Assembly (NCBI RefSeq): GCF_003347665.1
Contig: NZ_QDGA01000002.1
Location: 62,001 to 126,000, forward strand
Length of the DNA stretch: 64,000 bases
Reading direction: 5' to 3'
Source: Microvirga calopogonii
GTDB lineage: Bacteria > Pseudomonadota > Alphaproteobacteria > Rhizobiales > Beijerinckiaceae
Under the pieces are notes generated by a model, which ran no database searches, was not told the origin of the DNA, and saw only the letters and a program-made list of their open reading frames with translations. The position numbers and the translations under genes were made by a program. Positions 53,297-63,313 of this stretch are shown here, one piece after another; the first letter of the stretch is position 1, and each line of letters opens with the position of its first letter.

Positions 53297-53929
53297 ATGA
53301 CCCAGATCGACCGCCGCGACTTTCTCATTGCCCTCGCGGCGATGACACTGATCGTCCTCTCGTCGAACATCCTGGTCCAGTATCCCTTCCAGCACTTGGG
53401 CCTGGACAACTACCTGACCTGGGGCGCCTTCAGCTATCCGTTCTCGTTCCTGGTCACCGACCTGTCCAACCGGCGCTTCGGCCCCAAAGGCGCTCGGCGC
53501 GTGGTTTATGCCGGCTTCGCGCTGGCGGTTGTGCTCTCGGTCATCCTCGCGTCGCCCCGCATTGCGATCGCCTCGGGGGCGGCCTTCCTGGTGGCCCAGC
53601 TTCTCGATATCCAGATCTTCTTCCGCCTGCGCGGCCATGCCTGGTGGATGCCGCCCTTCGTGTCCTCCGTGATCTCGTCGGGCCTCGATACGGCGATCTT
53701 CTTCTCCTTCTCCTTCTATTGCGGCGTGGTCCCCGGCCTTGGCCTCACCATCAGCGACGCGCTCGGTCAGGTGGGCATCGCGGATCAGTGCATCGCCCTG
53801 CCCTGGACCAATCTGGCCGTGGCCGACTACCTGGTGAAGCTCGCGCTCGCGGCGATCGCGATTGCCCCCTATGGGGCGGTCCTGAAGCTCATGCGCTACG
53901 AGGCGAAGCATCACCACCAGACCGCTTGA
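53297..53929 (+). CDS. Queuosine precursor transporter (VUT/YhhQ family)
   Basis: A 210-residue membrane protein with six helices. SNILVQYPFQHLGLDNYLTWGAFSYPFSFLVTDLSNRRFG is the diagnostic stretch of YhhQ-type transporters, which take up preQ0/preQ1 for tRNA queuosine synthesis. PPFVSSVISSGLDTAIFFSFSFYCG matches the second half. The ATG at 53297 is favoured; the longer TTG start at 53276 lies in the previous intergenic region. Confidence 0.9.
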   Translation: MTQIDRRDFLIALAAMTLIVLSSNILVQYPFQHLGLDNYLTWGAFSYPFSFLVTDLSNRRFGPKGARRVVYAGFALAVVLSVILASPRIAIASGAAFLVAQLLDIQIFFRLRGHAWWMPPFVSSVISSGLDTAIFFSFSFYCGVVPGLGLTISDALGQVGIADQCIALPWTNLAVADYLVKLALAAIAIAPYGAVLKLMRYEAKHHHQTA

Positions 53930-53976
53930 GCCGTCGTCGTTCGAATAAAGTCGGCTGCCTGGCAGATGATCTCCGG

Positions 53977-54726
53977 TCAGAGGACCTCTTCCGCATAGGG
54001 CGGGTGAGGAATGGCCTGATGGGCCGCGCGCAGCGCGGCGGACCAGCGCTCGCGCAGGTCCCGGAAATACGGCTCGTCCTCCTGGATCCGATAGGTCACC
54101 TGCGCCTTCAGCGCATCGCGCTTGGCGACGACGATGTCGATGGGAAGGCCGACACCCAGATTGGACTTCAGGGTCGAATCCATGGAGATGAGACCGAGCT
54201 TCAAGGCCTCCACGAGACTCGTGCCGTGGGAGATGGCCCGGTCGAGGATCGGCTTGCCGTATTTCGGCTCCCCGATCTGAAGGAAGGGCGTATCGACAGT
54301 GGCCTCGATGGCATTGCCGGCCGCGTAGACCTGATAGAGCCGCATGGGGCTTGTCCCGATCTGCCCGCCGAGCAGCATGGTGACATCGAAGGTCATCTGG
54401 CGCTTTTCGATCTCGACCCCGTCCACCTCGTAGACCTGACGGATGGCACGGCCGACGAGCTGGGCCGCCTTGAACATGGTGGGCACCGTCAGGAGCGTCT
54501 CGACCACGCCGGTTTCGGGGTTTTCAAGCCCCTCGGTCAAAAGGGACATGACGGACTGGCTGGCCGACAGGTTGCCGGCAGTCGCCAGCGTGATGATGCG
54601 CTCGCCGGGCTTCTCGAACAGGTGCAGCTTGCGGAAGGTCGCGATGTTGTCGACACCCGCATTGGTGCGCGTGTCCGCGATCATGACGAGGCCATCCCGC
54701 ACCAGGATGCCGACACAATACGTCAT
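53977..54726 (-). CDS. Anbu (bacterial proteasome-type) peptidase
   Basis: A 249-residue N-terminal-nucleophile hydrolase. It starts at ATG 54726 with GGAGGA upstream, so Thr2 directly after Met (TYCVGILVRDGLVMIADTRTN) is the catalytic residue exposed by Met removal. The fold has the Ntn beta-sheets and LATAGNLSASQSVMSLL. Anbu forms stacked or helical rings and is considered ancestral to the proteasome. Its substrate is unknown. It is the last gene of the ATP-grasp/alpha-E/transglutaminase operon. Confidence 0.93.
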   Translation of the reverse strand: MTYCVGILVRDGLVMIADTRTNAGVDNIATFRKLHLFEKPGERIITLATAGNLSASQSVMSLLTEGLENPETGVVETLLTVPTMFKAAQLVGRAIRQVYEVDGVEIEKRQMTFDVTMLLGGQIGTSPMRLYQVYAAGNAIEATVDTPFLQIGEPKYGKPILDRAISHGTSLVEALKLGLISMDSTLKSNLGVGLPIDIVVAKRDALKAQVTYRIQEDEPYFRDLRERWSAALRAAHQAIPHPPYAEEVL

Positions 54727-54779
54727 GGGTGTTCCTCCTGGGGCCTTCTGGTCGAGTTGCTCTGTTGTCGAGGCCATTC

Positions 54780-55598
54780 TCACGCCTGTGATTGACGGGC
54801 GCTTTCTATCCTCAATCGAACATCGAGCGCTTCACGGGTGATACCGTAATAGCTTCCTCGAACCGGGGCCGCATCAAGATAATCGAGCCCGATGGCCAAT
54901 CGGACGTAATGTTCCGTTGCGGAAACAGCATTGGCCGGGTCGAAACTCACCCAGCCGAGGTCCGGAAGATAGGCCTCCGCCCAGGCGTGACCCGCCTCCT
55001 GCTCGGCCTCGCCGGGCTTGTGCAGATAGCCCGAGACGTAGCGGGCCGGGATCTTCAGAGCGCGCGCCGCGCTCAGGAAAACATGGGTGAAGTCCTGGCA
55101 CACCCCATGGCCCGCCGCGAAAGCGTCGGCTCCCGTCGTCGTGGCGCTGGTGGCTTGCGTGTCGAAGCGCAGGCGCTCGGGGATGGCGCTCAGGAGAGCA
55201 TGGGCCTGATCGAGCGGATTGGTGAAGCGGCCCGCCGTGAGCTCCGCGAATTCGCGAATGGCGGCATCGGCCCGGGTCAGCGGCGTATCCCGCAGGTAGA
55301 AGATCGGCGGAAAGCGCTCCACCCCTCCCTTGATGATTCCGGCCGTATCAGTGGTCTCGACTTCTCCGGCCACATGCAGGGTGATCTGGCTCACGGGGCC
55401 AGAGACGGAGAGGCTGTGGACGATATTGCCGTACCAGTCCTCCCGGCGCATCAGCCGGGCATCGCCCTCCATGTCGATGTTCCAGGACAGGACCGTCTGG
55501 CTGTCGCAGCCGCGCGGGGTCAGACGGAGGAGCTGGATCGCCGACTTGGCGGGCTCGCTGTAGTGATAGACCGTCTCGTGGGTGATGCGGATGCGCAT
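54780..55598 (-). CDS. Transglutaminase-like protein with bacterial transglutaminase N-terminal domain
   Basis: A 272-residue protein. The N-terminal beta-rich domain (RIRITHETVYHYSEPAKSAIQLLRLTPR) precedes a papain-like transglutaminase core with a complete triad: Cys167 in GHGVCQDFTHV, His204 in EAGHAWAEAYLPD and Asp220 in WVSFDPAN. Such bacterial members may be peptidases or acyl-transfer enzymes acting on gamma-glutamyl or isopeptide bonds. It begins 3 bases after the alpha-E gene. Confidence 0.92.
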   Translation of the reverse strand: MRIRITHETVYHYSEPAKSAIQLLRLTPRGCDSQTVLSWNIDMEGDARLMRREDWYGNIVHSLSVSGPVSQITLHVAGEVETTDTAGIIKGGVERFPPIFYLRDTPLTRADAAIREFAELTAGRFTNPLDQAHALLSAIPERLRFDTQATSATTTGADAFAAGHGVCQDFTHVFLSAARALKIPARYVSGYLHKPGEAEQEAGHAWAEAYLPDLGWVSFDPANAVSATEHYVRLAIGLDYLDAAPVRGSYYGITREALDVRLRIESARQSQA

Positions 55599-55601
55599 GG
55601 G

Positions 55602-56546
55602 TCAGCCGAGATACTGGTTCGTGATGGCCTGCCCGAGCCTGTTGTTCTCGGCAAGAAAGTCCTGCAGGAACTCGTGCAGGCCGTGCTGAAAGATATCCTC
55701 GATGTTCTGGTTCGCGAGGCGCGCATGGGTCGCCCTCGCCTGACGCTGCGCCGCGCCTGACGTTCCGTAACGGTGGGAGATGTCGTCGAGGTGACGCGAC
55801 AGGAACGCGTAGCAGGCAGCGAGCGAGCGCGGCATCTCCTCGCGCAGGATGAGCAGGTCCGCAACGAGCCAGGGCCGCAGGTTCTGGTGATAGACCCATT
55901 GATAGCTCACCAGCGCCGAGACCGAGCGCAGGATGGCGGCCCATTGGTAATAATCGATGCCACCGCCCACCGCCGCGTCCTGCGGCAGGAGCACGTGATA
56001 CTTCACGTCCAGAACGCGCGCGGTGTTGTCGGCGCGCTCGATATAGACGCCGAGCCGCGAGAACCAATAGGCGTCGTTGCGCAGCATGGTGCGCATGGCG
56101 GAGCCGTCGTAGCGCAGCGAGGCTTCCTTCACGAGGTTCAGGAAACGGGGAAGATCCTCGACATTGATCTTCTTCGACCGGTAGCGGCGCAGATCCAGCC
56201 AGGCGGAGTTGATCGCCTCCCACATCTCGGAGGTCAGCGCGGACCGCACGGAGCGGGCATTCTGCCGCGCCGTATCGAAGCTGCTCTGAATGCTCGACGG
56301 ATTGGCCTCCGAGAAGGCCAGGAACTCGATCACGTTCTCGGGCGTCGCATCCCCGTGGACGGCACGGAACTGATCGATGCCGCCAGCCGTGATGAGGGCC
56401 GATTCCCATTCGTTGGTCTCGACGCCGTTATACGAGATCGGCATCGACGCCATGCGATAGGCGACATCGAGAATGCGCGCCGTGTTCTCGGCCCGCTCCA
56501 CGTAGCGGGAGAGCCAATAGAGGCTGTCGGCATCACGACTCAGCAC
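55602..56546 (-). CDS. Alpha-E domain protein
   Basis: A 314-residue, almost entirely helical protein. LSRDADSLYWLSRYVERAENTARILDVAYRM is the defining N-terminal Alpha-E helix pair, and RLGVYIERADNTARVLDVKYHVLLP repeats the same ERA(D/E)NTAR motif. The two copies suggest an internal duplication. Its biochemistry is unknown. It is always found with ATP-grasp and transglutaminase genes, as here. Confidence 0.93.
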   Translation of the reverse strand: MLSRDADSLYWLSRYVERAENTARILDVAYRMASMPISYNGVETNEWESALITAGGIDQFRAVHGDATPENVIEFLAFSEANPSSIQSSFDTARQNARSVRSALTSEMWEAINSAWLDLRRYRSKKINVEDLPRFLNLVKEASLRYDGSAMRTMLRNDAYWFSRLGVYIERADNTARVLDVKYHVLLPQDAAVGGGIDYYQWAAILRSVSALVSYQWVYHQNLRPWLVADLLILREEMPRSLAACYAFLSRHLDDISHRYGTSGAAQRQARATHARLANQNIEDIFQHGLHEFLQDFLAENNRLGQAITNQYLG

Positions 56547-56561
56547 GCGAAACGCTCCCGC

Positions 56562-57986
56562 TCATTCACTCAGCACCCAGGTGTCCTTGGTCCCGCCGCC
56601 CTGGCTCGAATTGACCACGAGCGAGCCCTCCGTCAGCGCCACGCGGGTGAGCCCGCCAGGCACGAGCCTGACGCCGTCGCGACCCGTCAGGACGAAGGGA
56701 CGAAGATCCACGTGGCGGGGCGCCAGCCCCTTCTCGGTGAAGATCGGGCTCGTCGAGAGAGCGAGGGTCGGCTGGGCGATGTAATTGTCGGGATTGGCGA
56801 GAATCCGGGCCTTGAAATGCTCGCGCGCCTGCGCGCTCGCATGCGGCCCCACCAGCATGCCGTAGCCGCCCGAGCCGTTGACCTCCTTCACGACGAGTTC
56901 GTGGAGGTTGTCGAGCACGTAGGACAGCGCCTCCTGCTCGCGGCAGCGCCAGGTCGGCACGTTCTTCAGGATCGGCTCCTCGCCCATGTAGAAACGCACG
57001 ATGTCGGGCACGTAGGAGTACATGGCCTTGTCGTCGGCAACGCCCGTTCCGGGCGCATTGGCGATGGCGACGTTCCCCGCGCGATAAGCCGCGATTAGGC
57101 CCGGCACGCCCAGGGCGGAATCGGGACGGAACACCAGCGGGTCGAGAAAGTCGTCGTCGATGCGGCTGTAGATCACGTCGACGCGCTTCGGCCCCTCGGT
57201 GGTGCGCATGTAGACCATGTCGTCGCGCACGAAGAGATCGCGCCCCTCGACCAGTTCCACGCCCATGCGGTCGGCCAGGAAGCTGTGCTCGTAATAGGCG
57301 GAATTCAGCGAACCGGGGGTGAGGAGAACGACGGTTGGGTCCCATGGACTCGACGCCGGAGCGACGGATTTGAGAGTGCCCAGAAGTTCGTCGACATAGT
57401 TCTCGATCGGTCGGATGCGCTGCATGCCCACGAGCTCGGGAAAGAGGCGCATCATCACCTCCCGGTTCTCCAGCATGTAGGAGACGCCGGAGGGCGTGCG
57501 CAGATTGTCCTCGAGCACGTAGAAATCCTGGTCGTCGACCCGGACGATGTCGATCCCCGCCACCTGCACGTAGATGTCGCTGTTCAGGGACAGCCCGTGC
57601 ATCTGCGGGCGGTAATAGGGATTGAGATAGACGAGCTCCGGCGGAACGATCCCGGCGCGCAGGATCTCCCGCGGCCCGTAGATGTCCTTCAGGAAGAGGT
57701 TGAGCGCCTTCACACGCTGTTCGAGGCCCTGCGAGAGCCGCTTCCATTCCTTGCCGGACAGGATGCGCGGGATGATGTCGAAGGGGATCAGCCGCTCTTC
57801 GGCTTCCGTGTTGCCGTAGACCGCGAAGGTGATGCCGACCCTGCGGAAGAAGAGCTCCGCCTCTTCACGGCGATATTCCAGCAATTGCGGAGGGGCGGAT
57901 TTCAGCCAGTCCTGAAGAATGCGGTAGGCATCCCGGCTTTCACCGTCATGGCCGCTCATTTCATCGAAGATCGCCCGTGCCGCCAC
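56562..57986 (-). CDS. Circularly permuted ATP-grasp protein
   Basis: A 474-residue protein. Features are FDIIPRILSGKEWKRLSQGLEQRVKALNLFLKDIYGPREIL near the start, LVYLNPYYRPQMHGL, QDFYVLEDNLRTPSGVSYMLENREVMMR and the C-terminal LVVKEVNGSGGYGMLVGP, the nucleotide/metal part of the permuted ATP-grasp fold. It is predicted to ligate a carboxyl group to an amine using ATP. The GTG at 57986 has AAGGAG five bases before it and is better than the ATG at 58046. It heads a four-gene operon. Confidence 0.92.
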   Translation of the reverse strand: MAARAIFDEMSGHDGESRDAYRILQDWLKSAPPQLLEYRREEAELFFRRVGITFAVYGNTEAEERLIPFDIIPRILSGKEWKRLSQGLEQRVKALNLFLKDIYGPREILRAGIVPPELVYLNPYYRPQMHGLSLNSDIYVQVAGIDIVRVDDQDFYVLEDNLRTPSGVSYMLENREVMMRLFPELVGMQRIRPIENYVDELLGTLKSVAPASSPWDPTVVLLTPGSLNSAYYEHSFLADRMGVELVEGRDLFVRDDMVYMRTTEGPKRVDVIYSRIDDDFLDPLVFRPDSALGVPGLIAAYRAGNVAIANAPGTGVADDKAMYSYVPDIVRFYMGEEPILKNVPTWRCREQEALSYVLDNLHELVVKEVNGSGGYGMLVGPHASAQAREHFKARILANPDNYIAQPTLALSTSPIFTEKGLAPRHVDLRPFVLTGRDGVRLVPGGLTRVALTEGSLVVNSSQGGGTKDTWVLSE

Positions 57987-58152
57987 TGCGTCTCCTTGGC
58001 CTCTCAAGGCGGACACCCGGCGCAAAGATTGGCATCGGGCCCGCATGAAGGAAGCTTAGTTGCCTAAAACCTAGGGCTTCAAGCGAGACGAAGGGATAGA
58101 GGCAGGCAAAGAATGATGAGAAAAAAGGCGAATGCCTATGCGTAAGGCAGCG

Positions 58153-59157
58153 TCAGCCGAGAAGGGAGAATTCGAGCAGCACGGTTTTTTGCAGAGAGCT
58201 GAAGTTGTCGTCGGAGATCAGGGACAGAACGGTGTCACGGCCTTCCCTATGGATCGCCAACCCCTCCATATTGTCGACCTGATGCGAGGCTTCGCTCTCG
58301 TAGAGAACGTCGCCGTCGACACGGGCTCCTGCCTTCAGCGCGCCCGCCTCGATGCGGCGGAGGCGGCAGCCGAAAAAGCCGAAGAGCGAGAAGCGGCGCT
58401 CCAGGATCAGGGCATCGCCGTCGGGCAGGAAAGCGAGATCCGTCACCGAATAGCCGCCGGAGAGAGCGACCTCGAAGGCGCCCTGCCGCGGGCCCGTCAG
58501 GATGAAGCCGCTGCCGCCTTCCGCGATTCCCACGAGCGCTCCGTTCAACGGCGAATGCCGGGGAGCGACGCCAAGGGCCTCCAGGCCGCCGTTGCTCGGC
58601 AGATCCTTCACCGCCTGCGGGACGGGAATGGGAGCGCCCCGGATGATGCTGCCGGTTTCCGTGCGCTCGAACTTGATCACTGCATGGTTGCGCTCGACGC
58701 CGACATAGGCGGCGTTGCCTGCGAGCGCGAAGCTCTCCGTGTCGTAGTAGCGCGAACGCCGCAACGGAACCCCGTTGCTCAGGATCAGCGGAGACAAAAC
58801 CGGGTTCGACAGGCCCGAGAGCCGTCCGTCCGATGTCTCGACCCGGGCTTTCAGCACCTGGGCGTTGTCGGCAAGCGCAATGAGGTCCTGTCCCTCGGGC
58901 GAGCGCCAGAGGCCGGAGAAGCCGCCGAAGGCCGGGACCCGCGAGCGCAGCTCGACCCCGGAGCGGAACATCAGGGCGCCGAAGCGGGAGCGATCGGGAT
59001 CGGTCGTGGAGAGGCGGCTGATCGGGCGCGCCTCCACGTCGATGGAGGTCGCGCCCCTGAGGGCCTGCGGCCGCTGCGCCAGAGCGACGCCCGTACAGGC
59101 CAGGGTCGCGGCGGCCGCACCGCCGCCGATCAGGAAGTTGCGCCGTGTCAGCCTCAA
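58153..59157 (-). CDS. Phytase/esterase-like exported protein (Tat)
   Basis: A 334-residue protein with a twin-arginine signal ([18 protein letters not shown]). The beta-propeller-like body, [65 protein letters not shown] and [13 protein letters not shown], is the 'esterase-like activity of phytase' family. A TTG at 59157 overlaps the cobT stop (TTGA) and places the signal at the very N-terminus; there is no better ATG. Its substrate is unproven. Confidence 0.82.
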   Translation of the reverse strand: MRLTRRNFLIGGGAAAATLACTGVALAQRPQALRGATSIDVEARPISRLSTTDPDRSRFGALMFRSGVELRSRVPAFGGFSGLWRSPEGQDLIALADNAQVLKARVETSDGRLSGLSNPVLSPLILSNGVPLRRSRYYDTESFALAGNAAYVGVERNHAVIKFERTETGSIIRGAPIPVPQAVKDLPSNGGLEALGVAPRHSPLNGALVGIAEGGSGFILTGPRQGAFEVALSGGYSVTDLAFLPDGDALILERRFSLFGFFGCRLRRIEAGALKAGARVDGDVLYESEASHQVDNMEGLAIHREGRDTVLSLISDDNFSSLQKTVLLEFSLLG

Positions 59158-61052
59158 GCGACGGCCCTGCGGCGGGGTGCGCCGCGGGACGGGGGCGCGG
59201 CATTCTCCTCGAACAGCTCCGCCAGTTTTTCGGTCATGACGCCGCCGAGTTCCTCCGCATCGACGATGGTCACCGCACGGCGGTAATAGCGCGTCACGTC
59301 GTGGCCGATGCCGATGGCGATGAGCTCCACGGGAGAGCGGGTTTCGATCTCCTCGATGATGAAGCGCAGATGCCGCTCGAGATAGTTGCCGGGATTGACC
59401 GACAGGGTCGAGTCGTCCACCGGTGCACCGTCCGAGATCACCATCAGGATGCGCCGCTGCTCGGGACGGCCGAGCAGGCGCTTGTGCGCCCAGTCGAGTG
59501 CCTCGCCGTCGATGTTCTCCTTGAGCAGGCCCTCGCGCATCATCAGGCCCAGGTTCTTGCGCGCGCGGCGCCAGGGCGCATCCGCCGACTTGTAGATGAT
59601 GTGGCGCAGATCGTTGAGGCGGCCGGGATTGGCAGGCTTGCCGTTCTGCAGCCACATCTCGCGGGACTGCCCGCCCTTCCAGGCGCGCGTGGTGAAGCCG
59701 AGAATCTCGACCTTCACGCCGCAGCGCTCGAGCGTGCGGGCGAGAATGTCCGCGCAGGTGGCAGCAACCGTGATCGGGCGCCCGCGCATGGAGCCGGAAT
59801 TGTCGAGGAGCAGCGTCACCACCGTGTCGCGGAAGTTCGTGTCCTGCTCCTGCTTGAAGCTGAGGGGCTGGAACGGATCCATGATGATGCGCGGCAGGCG
59901 CACGGGATCGAGGGTACCCTCTTCGAGGTCGAATTCCCAGGATCGGTTCTGCTGCGCCATCAGGCGGCGCTGAAGACGGTTCGCCAGACGTCCGACCACG
60001 CCCTGCAGATGAGCGAGCTGCTTGTCGAGATAGGCGCGAAGGCGCGTCAGCTCGTCCGCATCGCAGAGATCCTCCGCGTGGATCACCTCGTCGAACTTGT
60101 TGGTATAAGCCTTGTAGTCGGGTCCCCGAGCCTCGTTGGAGCGCGAGGGCGGACGCCAGGATTCGCCTGCATCCTCCGAGTCCGCTTCCTCGGATTCCTC
60201 GGGCATCTCGCCGGAAGGACAATCGGCCTCTTCCGTCGCGCCGTCCTCCATCTCGTCGCTCGAATCCTCGCTGGTTTCCACCTCGGCCCGGTCGCCCTGG
60301 CTCTCCTGCTCGGATTCGCCCTCGCCCTGCTGCTCCTGCTCCTCGGATTCGTTCTCGTCCTCGTCCTCCTCGTCCTCGGAATCGAGGGCCGCCTCGTCGG
60401 CCATGTCAAGGGAGGAGAGCATGTCGCGGATGTTGCGGGCGAAGCTGCGCTGGTTCTCGATGTTCTTGAGCAGACCGTCGAGATCGTGCCCGGCGCGATC
60501 TTCGATGAAATCGCGCCAGAGATCGACGATCTTGGCGGCCGATGCGGGAGGCTTCGCGCCGGTCAGGCGCTCGCGCACCATGAGGGCGAGCGCATCCTCG
60601 AGCGGCGCATCGGCCCGATCGGTGATCTCCTCGTATTTTCCGCCGCGATGGTAGCGGTCCTCCAGCATGGCAGAGATGTTGGACGAGATGCCGGCCATGC
60701 GCCGCGAGCCGATGGATTCCACGCGCGCCTGCTCGACCGCGTCGAACACCGCACGGGCGGCCTGGCCCTCGGGGGCGAGCTTCCGGTGGAGGGTTGTGTC
60801 GTGGCAGGCCAGCCGCAGCGCCATGGCGTCGGCATTGCCGCGCAGGATCGCCACGTCCTGGGAGGTCAGCCGCCGGGGCGGCTCCGGCAGGCGCGCCTTG
60901 TCCTGCCCCATGAGGACCGGACGGTCGGACGCATAGGCGACCTCGAGGTCGGGCTTGCGGGCGATCGCCTTCATGGTGCCGGCGATGGAGCGCTTCAGCG
61001 GCTCCGCCGGCGCTTCCTTCTTCTCACCCGGCTTGCGGTTCGAGATGGACAT
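59154..61052 (-). CDS. cobT: Cobaltochelatase subunit CobT
   Basis: A 632-residue subunit of the aerobic cobalamin-pathway cobaltochelatase (CobNST). A helical N-terminus is followed by a long acidic region (about 205-300, Glu/Asp/Ser-rich) and a C-terminal von Willebrand A domain with the MIDAS motif [11 protein letters not shown]. It partners with CobS to drive cobalt insertion into hydrogenobyrinic acid diamide. I took the ATG at 61052 ([10 protein letters not shown]) as start. It overlaps the phytase-like gene and lies after a palindromic element following cobS. Confidence 0.93.
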   Translation of the reverse strand: MSISNRKPGEKKEAPAEPLKRSIAGTMKAIARKPDLEVAYASDRPVLMGQDKARLPEPPRRLTSQDVAILRGNADAMALRLACHDTTLHRKLAPEGQAARAVFDAVEQARVESIGSRRMAGISSNISAMLEDRYHRGGKYEEITDRADAPLEDALALMVRERLTGAKPPASAAKIVDLWRDFIEDRAGHDLDGLLKNIENQRSFARNIRDMLSSLDMADEAALDSEDEEDEDENESEEQEQQGEGESEQESQGDRAEVETSEDSSDEMEDGATEEADCPSGEMPEESEEADSEDAGESWRPPSRSNEARGPDYKAYTNKFDEVIHAEDLCDADELTRLRAYLDKQLAHLQGVVGRLANRLQRRLMAQQNRSWEFDLEEGTLDPVRLPRIIMDPFQPLSFKQEQDTNFRDTVVTLLLDNSGSMRGRPITVAATCADILARTLERCGVKVEILGFTTRAWKGGQSREMWLQNGKPANPGRLNDLRHIIYKSADAPWRRARKNLGLMMREGLLKENIDGEALDWAHKRLLGRPEQRRILMVISDGAPVDDSTLSVNPGNYLERHLRFIIEEIETRSPVELIAIGIGHDVTRYYRRAVTIVDAEELGGVMTEKLAELFEENAAPPSRGAPRRRAVA

Positions 61053-61076
61053 TTTTGCTTGTCGCTTCCGATAAGC

Positions 61077-61183
61077 CCTCATCCTGAGGAGGCCATAGGC
61101 CGTCTCGAAGGACGAGGGCGTTTCCAGAGAACTCTGGACCCGGCATCCTCGTCCTTCGAGACGCTACGCTCCTCAGGATGAGG
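61077..61183. repeat. Nested palindrome between cobS and cobT
   Basis: A 107-base element with three concentric inverted repeats: outer arms 61077-61091/61169-61183 (15 bp), middle arms 61101-61117/61147-61163 (17 bp) and inner arms 61123-61129/61132-61138 (7 bp). All are perfect. It can fold into one long hairpin in the cobS-cobT mRNA. It resembles the dispersed palindromic (REP/MITE-like) elements common in Rhizobiales genomes. Confidence 0.85.
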
Positions 61184-61198
61184 ATGCCTGATCGTTAA

Positions 61199-62188
61199 TT
61201 AGCTCAGCACCATATTCACGGCGCTCTCCGGCAGCTCCTTGCCGAAGGAGCGCTGATAGAACTCGGCCACGAGGGTGCGCTCGAGCTCGTCGCACTTGTT
61301 GAGGAACGTCACGCGGAAGGCGAAGCCGGTATCGCCGAAGATCTCGGCGTTCTCGGCCCAGGTGATCACCGTGCGCGGGCTCATGACGGTCGAGAGATCG
61401 CCGTTCATGAAGGCCGAGCGGGTGAGGTCGGCCACGCGCACCATCTTGTTGACGATGTCCCGGCCGGACGCGTCCTCCTGGTAGTGCTTCGCCTTGGAGA
61501 GGACGATGTCCACCTCCTTGTCGTGCGGCAGGTAGTTGAGCGTCGTGACGATGGACCAGCGGTCCATCTGGCCCTGGTTGATCTGCTGCGTGCCGTGATA
61601 GAGGCCCGAGGTGTCACCCAGACCCACCGTGTTGGCGGTGGCGAAGAGGCGGAAGGCCGGATGAGGACGGATCACGCGCTTCTGGTCCAGCAGGGTGAGC
61701 TTGCCCGACTGCTCCAGCACGCGCTGGATCACGAACATCACGTCCGGGCGGCCGGCATCGTATTCGTCGAACACGAGGGCCACGTTGTTCTGCAGGGCCC
61801 AGGGGAGAATTCCGTCCTGGAAGGCGGTGACCTGCTTGCCTTCCTGGAGCACGATGGCGTCCTTGCCGACGAGGTCGATACGCGACACGTGGCTGTCCAG
61901 GTTCACGCGCACGCAGGGCCAGTTGAGGCGGGCCGCCACCTGCTCGATATGGGTCGACTTGCCGGTGCCGTGATAGCCCGTGATCATGACGCGGCGGTTG
62001 CGCGCGAAGCCGGCCAGGATGGCAAGCGTCGTATCCCGGTCGAAGAGGTAATCGGGATCAAGATCGGGCACGTGCTGCTCGGCCTGGGAAAAGGCCGGAA
62101 CTTCCAGATCCGAGTCGATCCCGAAGACCTGTCGCACGGACACCTTCATGTCAGGCAGAAGGGTCGCTGTCTCGGATTGTGCCGTCAT
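61199..62188 (-). CDS. cobS: Cobaltochelatase subunit CobS
   Basis: A 329-residue AAA+ ATPase. [22 protein letters not shown] is the CobS N-terminus; Walker A is GYHGTGKST, Walker [13 protein letters not shown]. It powers the CobN/CobT-dependent cobalt insertion. It lies upstream of cobT on the same strand, separated by a 146-base region filled with the nested palindrome. The length is normal. Confidence 0.96.
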   Translation of the reverse strand: MTAQSETATLLPDMKVSVRQVFGIDSDLEVPAFSQAEQHVPDLDPDYLFDRDTTLAILAGFARNRRVMITGYHGTGKSTHIEQVAARLNWPCVRVNLDSHVSRIDLVGKDAIVLQEGKQVTAFQDGILPWALQNNVALVFDEYDAGRPDVMFVIQRVLEQSGKLTLLDQKRVIRPHPAFRLFATANTVGLGDTSGLYHGTQQINQGQMDRWSIVTTLNYLPHDKEVDIVLSKAKHYQEDASGRDIVNKMVRVADLTRSAFMNGDLSTVMSPRTVITWAENAEIFGDTGFAFRVTFLNKCDELERTLVAEFYQRSFGKELPESAVNMVLS

Positions 62189-62305
62189 AGGGGCCTCTCG
62201 GTCTTTGAAGTTTGTCTCGAAAACGTCATGGGCTTCTTAACCTCCATGACGGAATGGCGCAATTTCCTAATGCGCTTGGCTGCCTTGCCTAAAAGGATAC
62301 CGCTT

Positions 62306-62935
62306 TCAGCACAGGCCGGCGCTCTTGAGGGCATCGTGCGCCTTGATGATGTCGCGCAGGCGCTCCTCGAAGGATCGATCTCCCCCGTTGGCATCCGGAT
62401 GGAAGCGCTTCACCAGGGACTTGTACTGGGCCTTGATGGCGGGCCCGTCGGCGGTCTCGTCGAGCCCGAGGATGTCGAGCGCCCGACGCACTGCACCGCT
62501 GTAGCGCGGACGCTTGGGCTCGGGCCGGGCCCGGCTGGTGCGGGCCTGGGTGAAATCCTCGCCCTTGAGAATCCCGAGGGGATCGAAATAGCCCCAGTCG
62601 CGCGGCTCGGCCTTGGCCTCGCGCTCCTCGCCCTGGCCGGACGCATTCATGCCCATGGTCCAGGTCGGGCGGTGGCCGATGATGGAATCCTTCTGGAAGG
62701 CCGCGACGGCCGAATCCGACATGCCGGCGAAATAATTGTACGAGGCGTTGTACTCGCGCACGTGCTGGAGGCAGAAGCGCCAATACTGGCCCTCCCGGTC
62801 CCGCCCCTTGGGCGCGCGGAATTCTCCTGCCGCCTTGCAGGACGGATGTTCGCAGACGGGTCCCTTGGCCTCCTGCGGCTCTTCGCAGGAAGGCTTGATC
62901 CGGATGCGGTCGAAAAGAGGCGAGTTGAGATCCAT
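62306..62935 (-). CDS. J-domain protein
   Basis: A 209-residue protein with a C-terminal J-domain (ALDILGLDETADGPAIKAQYKSLVKRFHPDANGGDRS). The HPD tripeptide, needed to stimulate DnaK, is present. The N-terminal part has Cys residues (CEHPSCK, FCLQHVREYN) that may bind a metal. Such proteins are found beside cobS in alphaproteobacteria. It is divergent from bolA. Confidence 0.92.
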   Translation of the reverse strand: MDLNSPLFDRIRIKPSCEEPQEAKGPVCEHPSCKAAGEFRAPKGRDREGQYWRFCLQHVREYNASYNYFAGMSDSAVAAFQKDSIIGHRPTWTMGMNASGQGEEREAKAEPRDWGYFDPLGILKGEDFTQARTSRARPEPKRPRYSGAVRRALDILGLDETADGPAIKAQYKSLVKRFHPDANGGDRSFEERLRDIIKAHDALKSAGLC

Positions 62936-63025
62936 GATTCAGTGATTATGAGTGGCTTGGGGCCTTGAGCCAAGGCCTGAACGCTTTTCGCCGCAGACCC
63001 GTTCAAAAAGGTTTTACAAATCAGC

Positions 63026-63292
63026 ATGACCCTTCAGCACTGGATCACACAGACTTTGCAGGAAAACCTGCAGCCGACCGACCTGACCGTCATCGACGAA
63101 TCAGAAAAGCATCACGGCCATGCCGGGTGGCGGGAAGGCGGGGAAACTCATTTCCAGGTTTATATCGTGTCGGAAGCCTTCTCCGGCAAGAGCCGGGTCG
63201 AGCGTCACAGGCTCGTGAACGAAGTTCTGAAAGGCGCCTTCGACAGGGGTCTGCACGCCCTGGCGATTCAGGCCAAGGCGCCGGGGGAATAG
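63026..63292 (+). CDS. BolA family protein
   Basis: An 88-residue protein with the BolA fold: DLTVIDESEKHHGHAGWREGG, then HFQVYIVSEAFSGKSRVERHRLVNEVLKG. The conserved His of the FSGKSRVERHR helix is present. BolA proteins pair with monothiol glutaredoxins in iron sensing. It is divergently transcribed from the J-domain gene. Confidence 0.94.
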   Translation: MTLQHWITQTLQENLQPTDLTVIDESEKHHGHAGWREGGETHFQVYIVSEAFSGKSRVERHRLVNEVLKGAFDRGLHALAIQAKAPGE

Positions 63293-63313
63293 GCGAAAAC
63301 CGCCGGATCCGTC

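Noticed and set aside
59145..61181. 678-residue plus-strand frame opposite cobT
   Set aside because: It is antisense to the acidic and von Willebrand A regions of CobT, with Leu-rich low complexity from the reverse of Glu/Asp codons.
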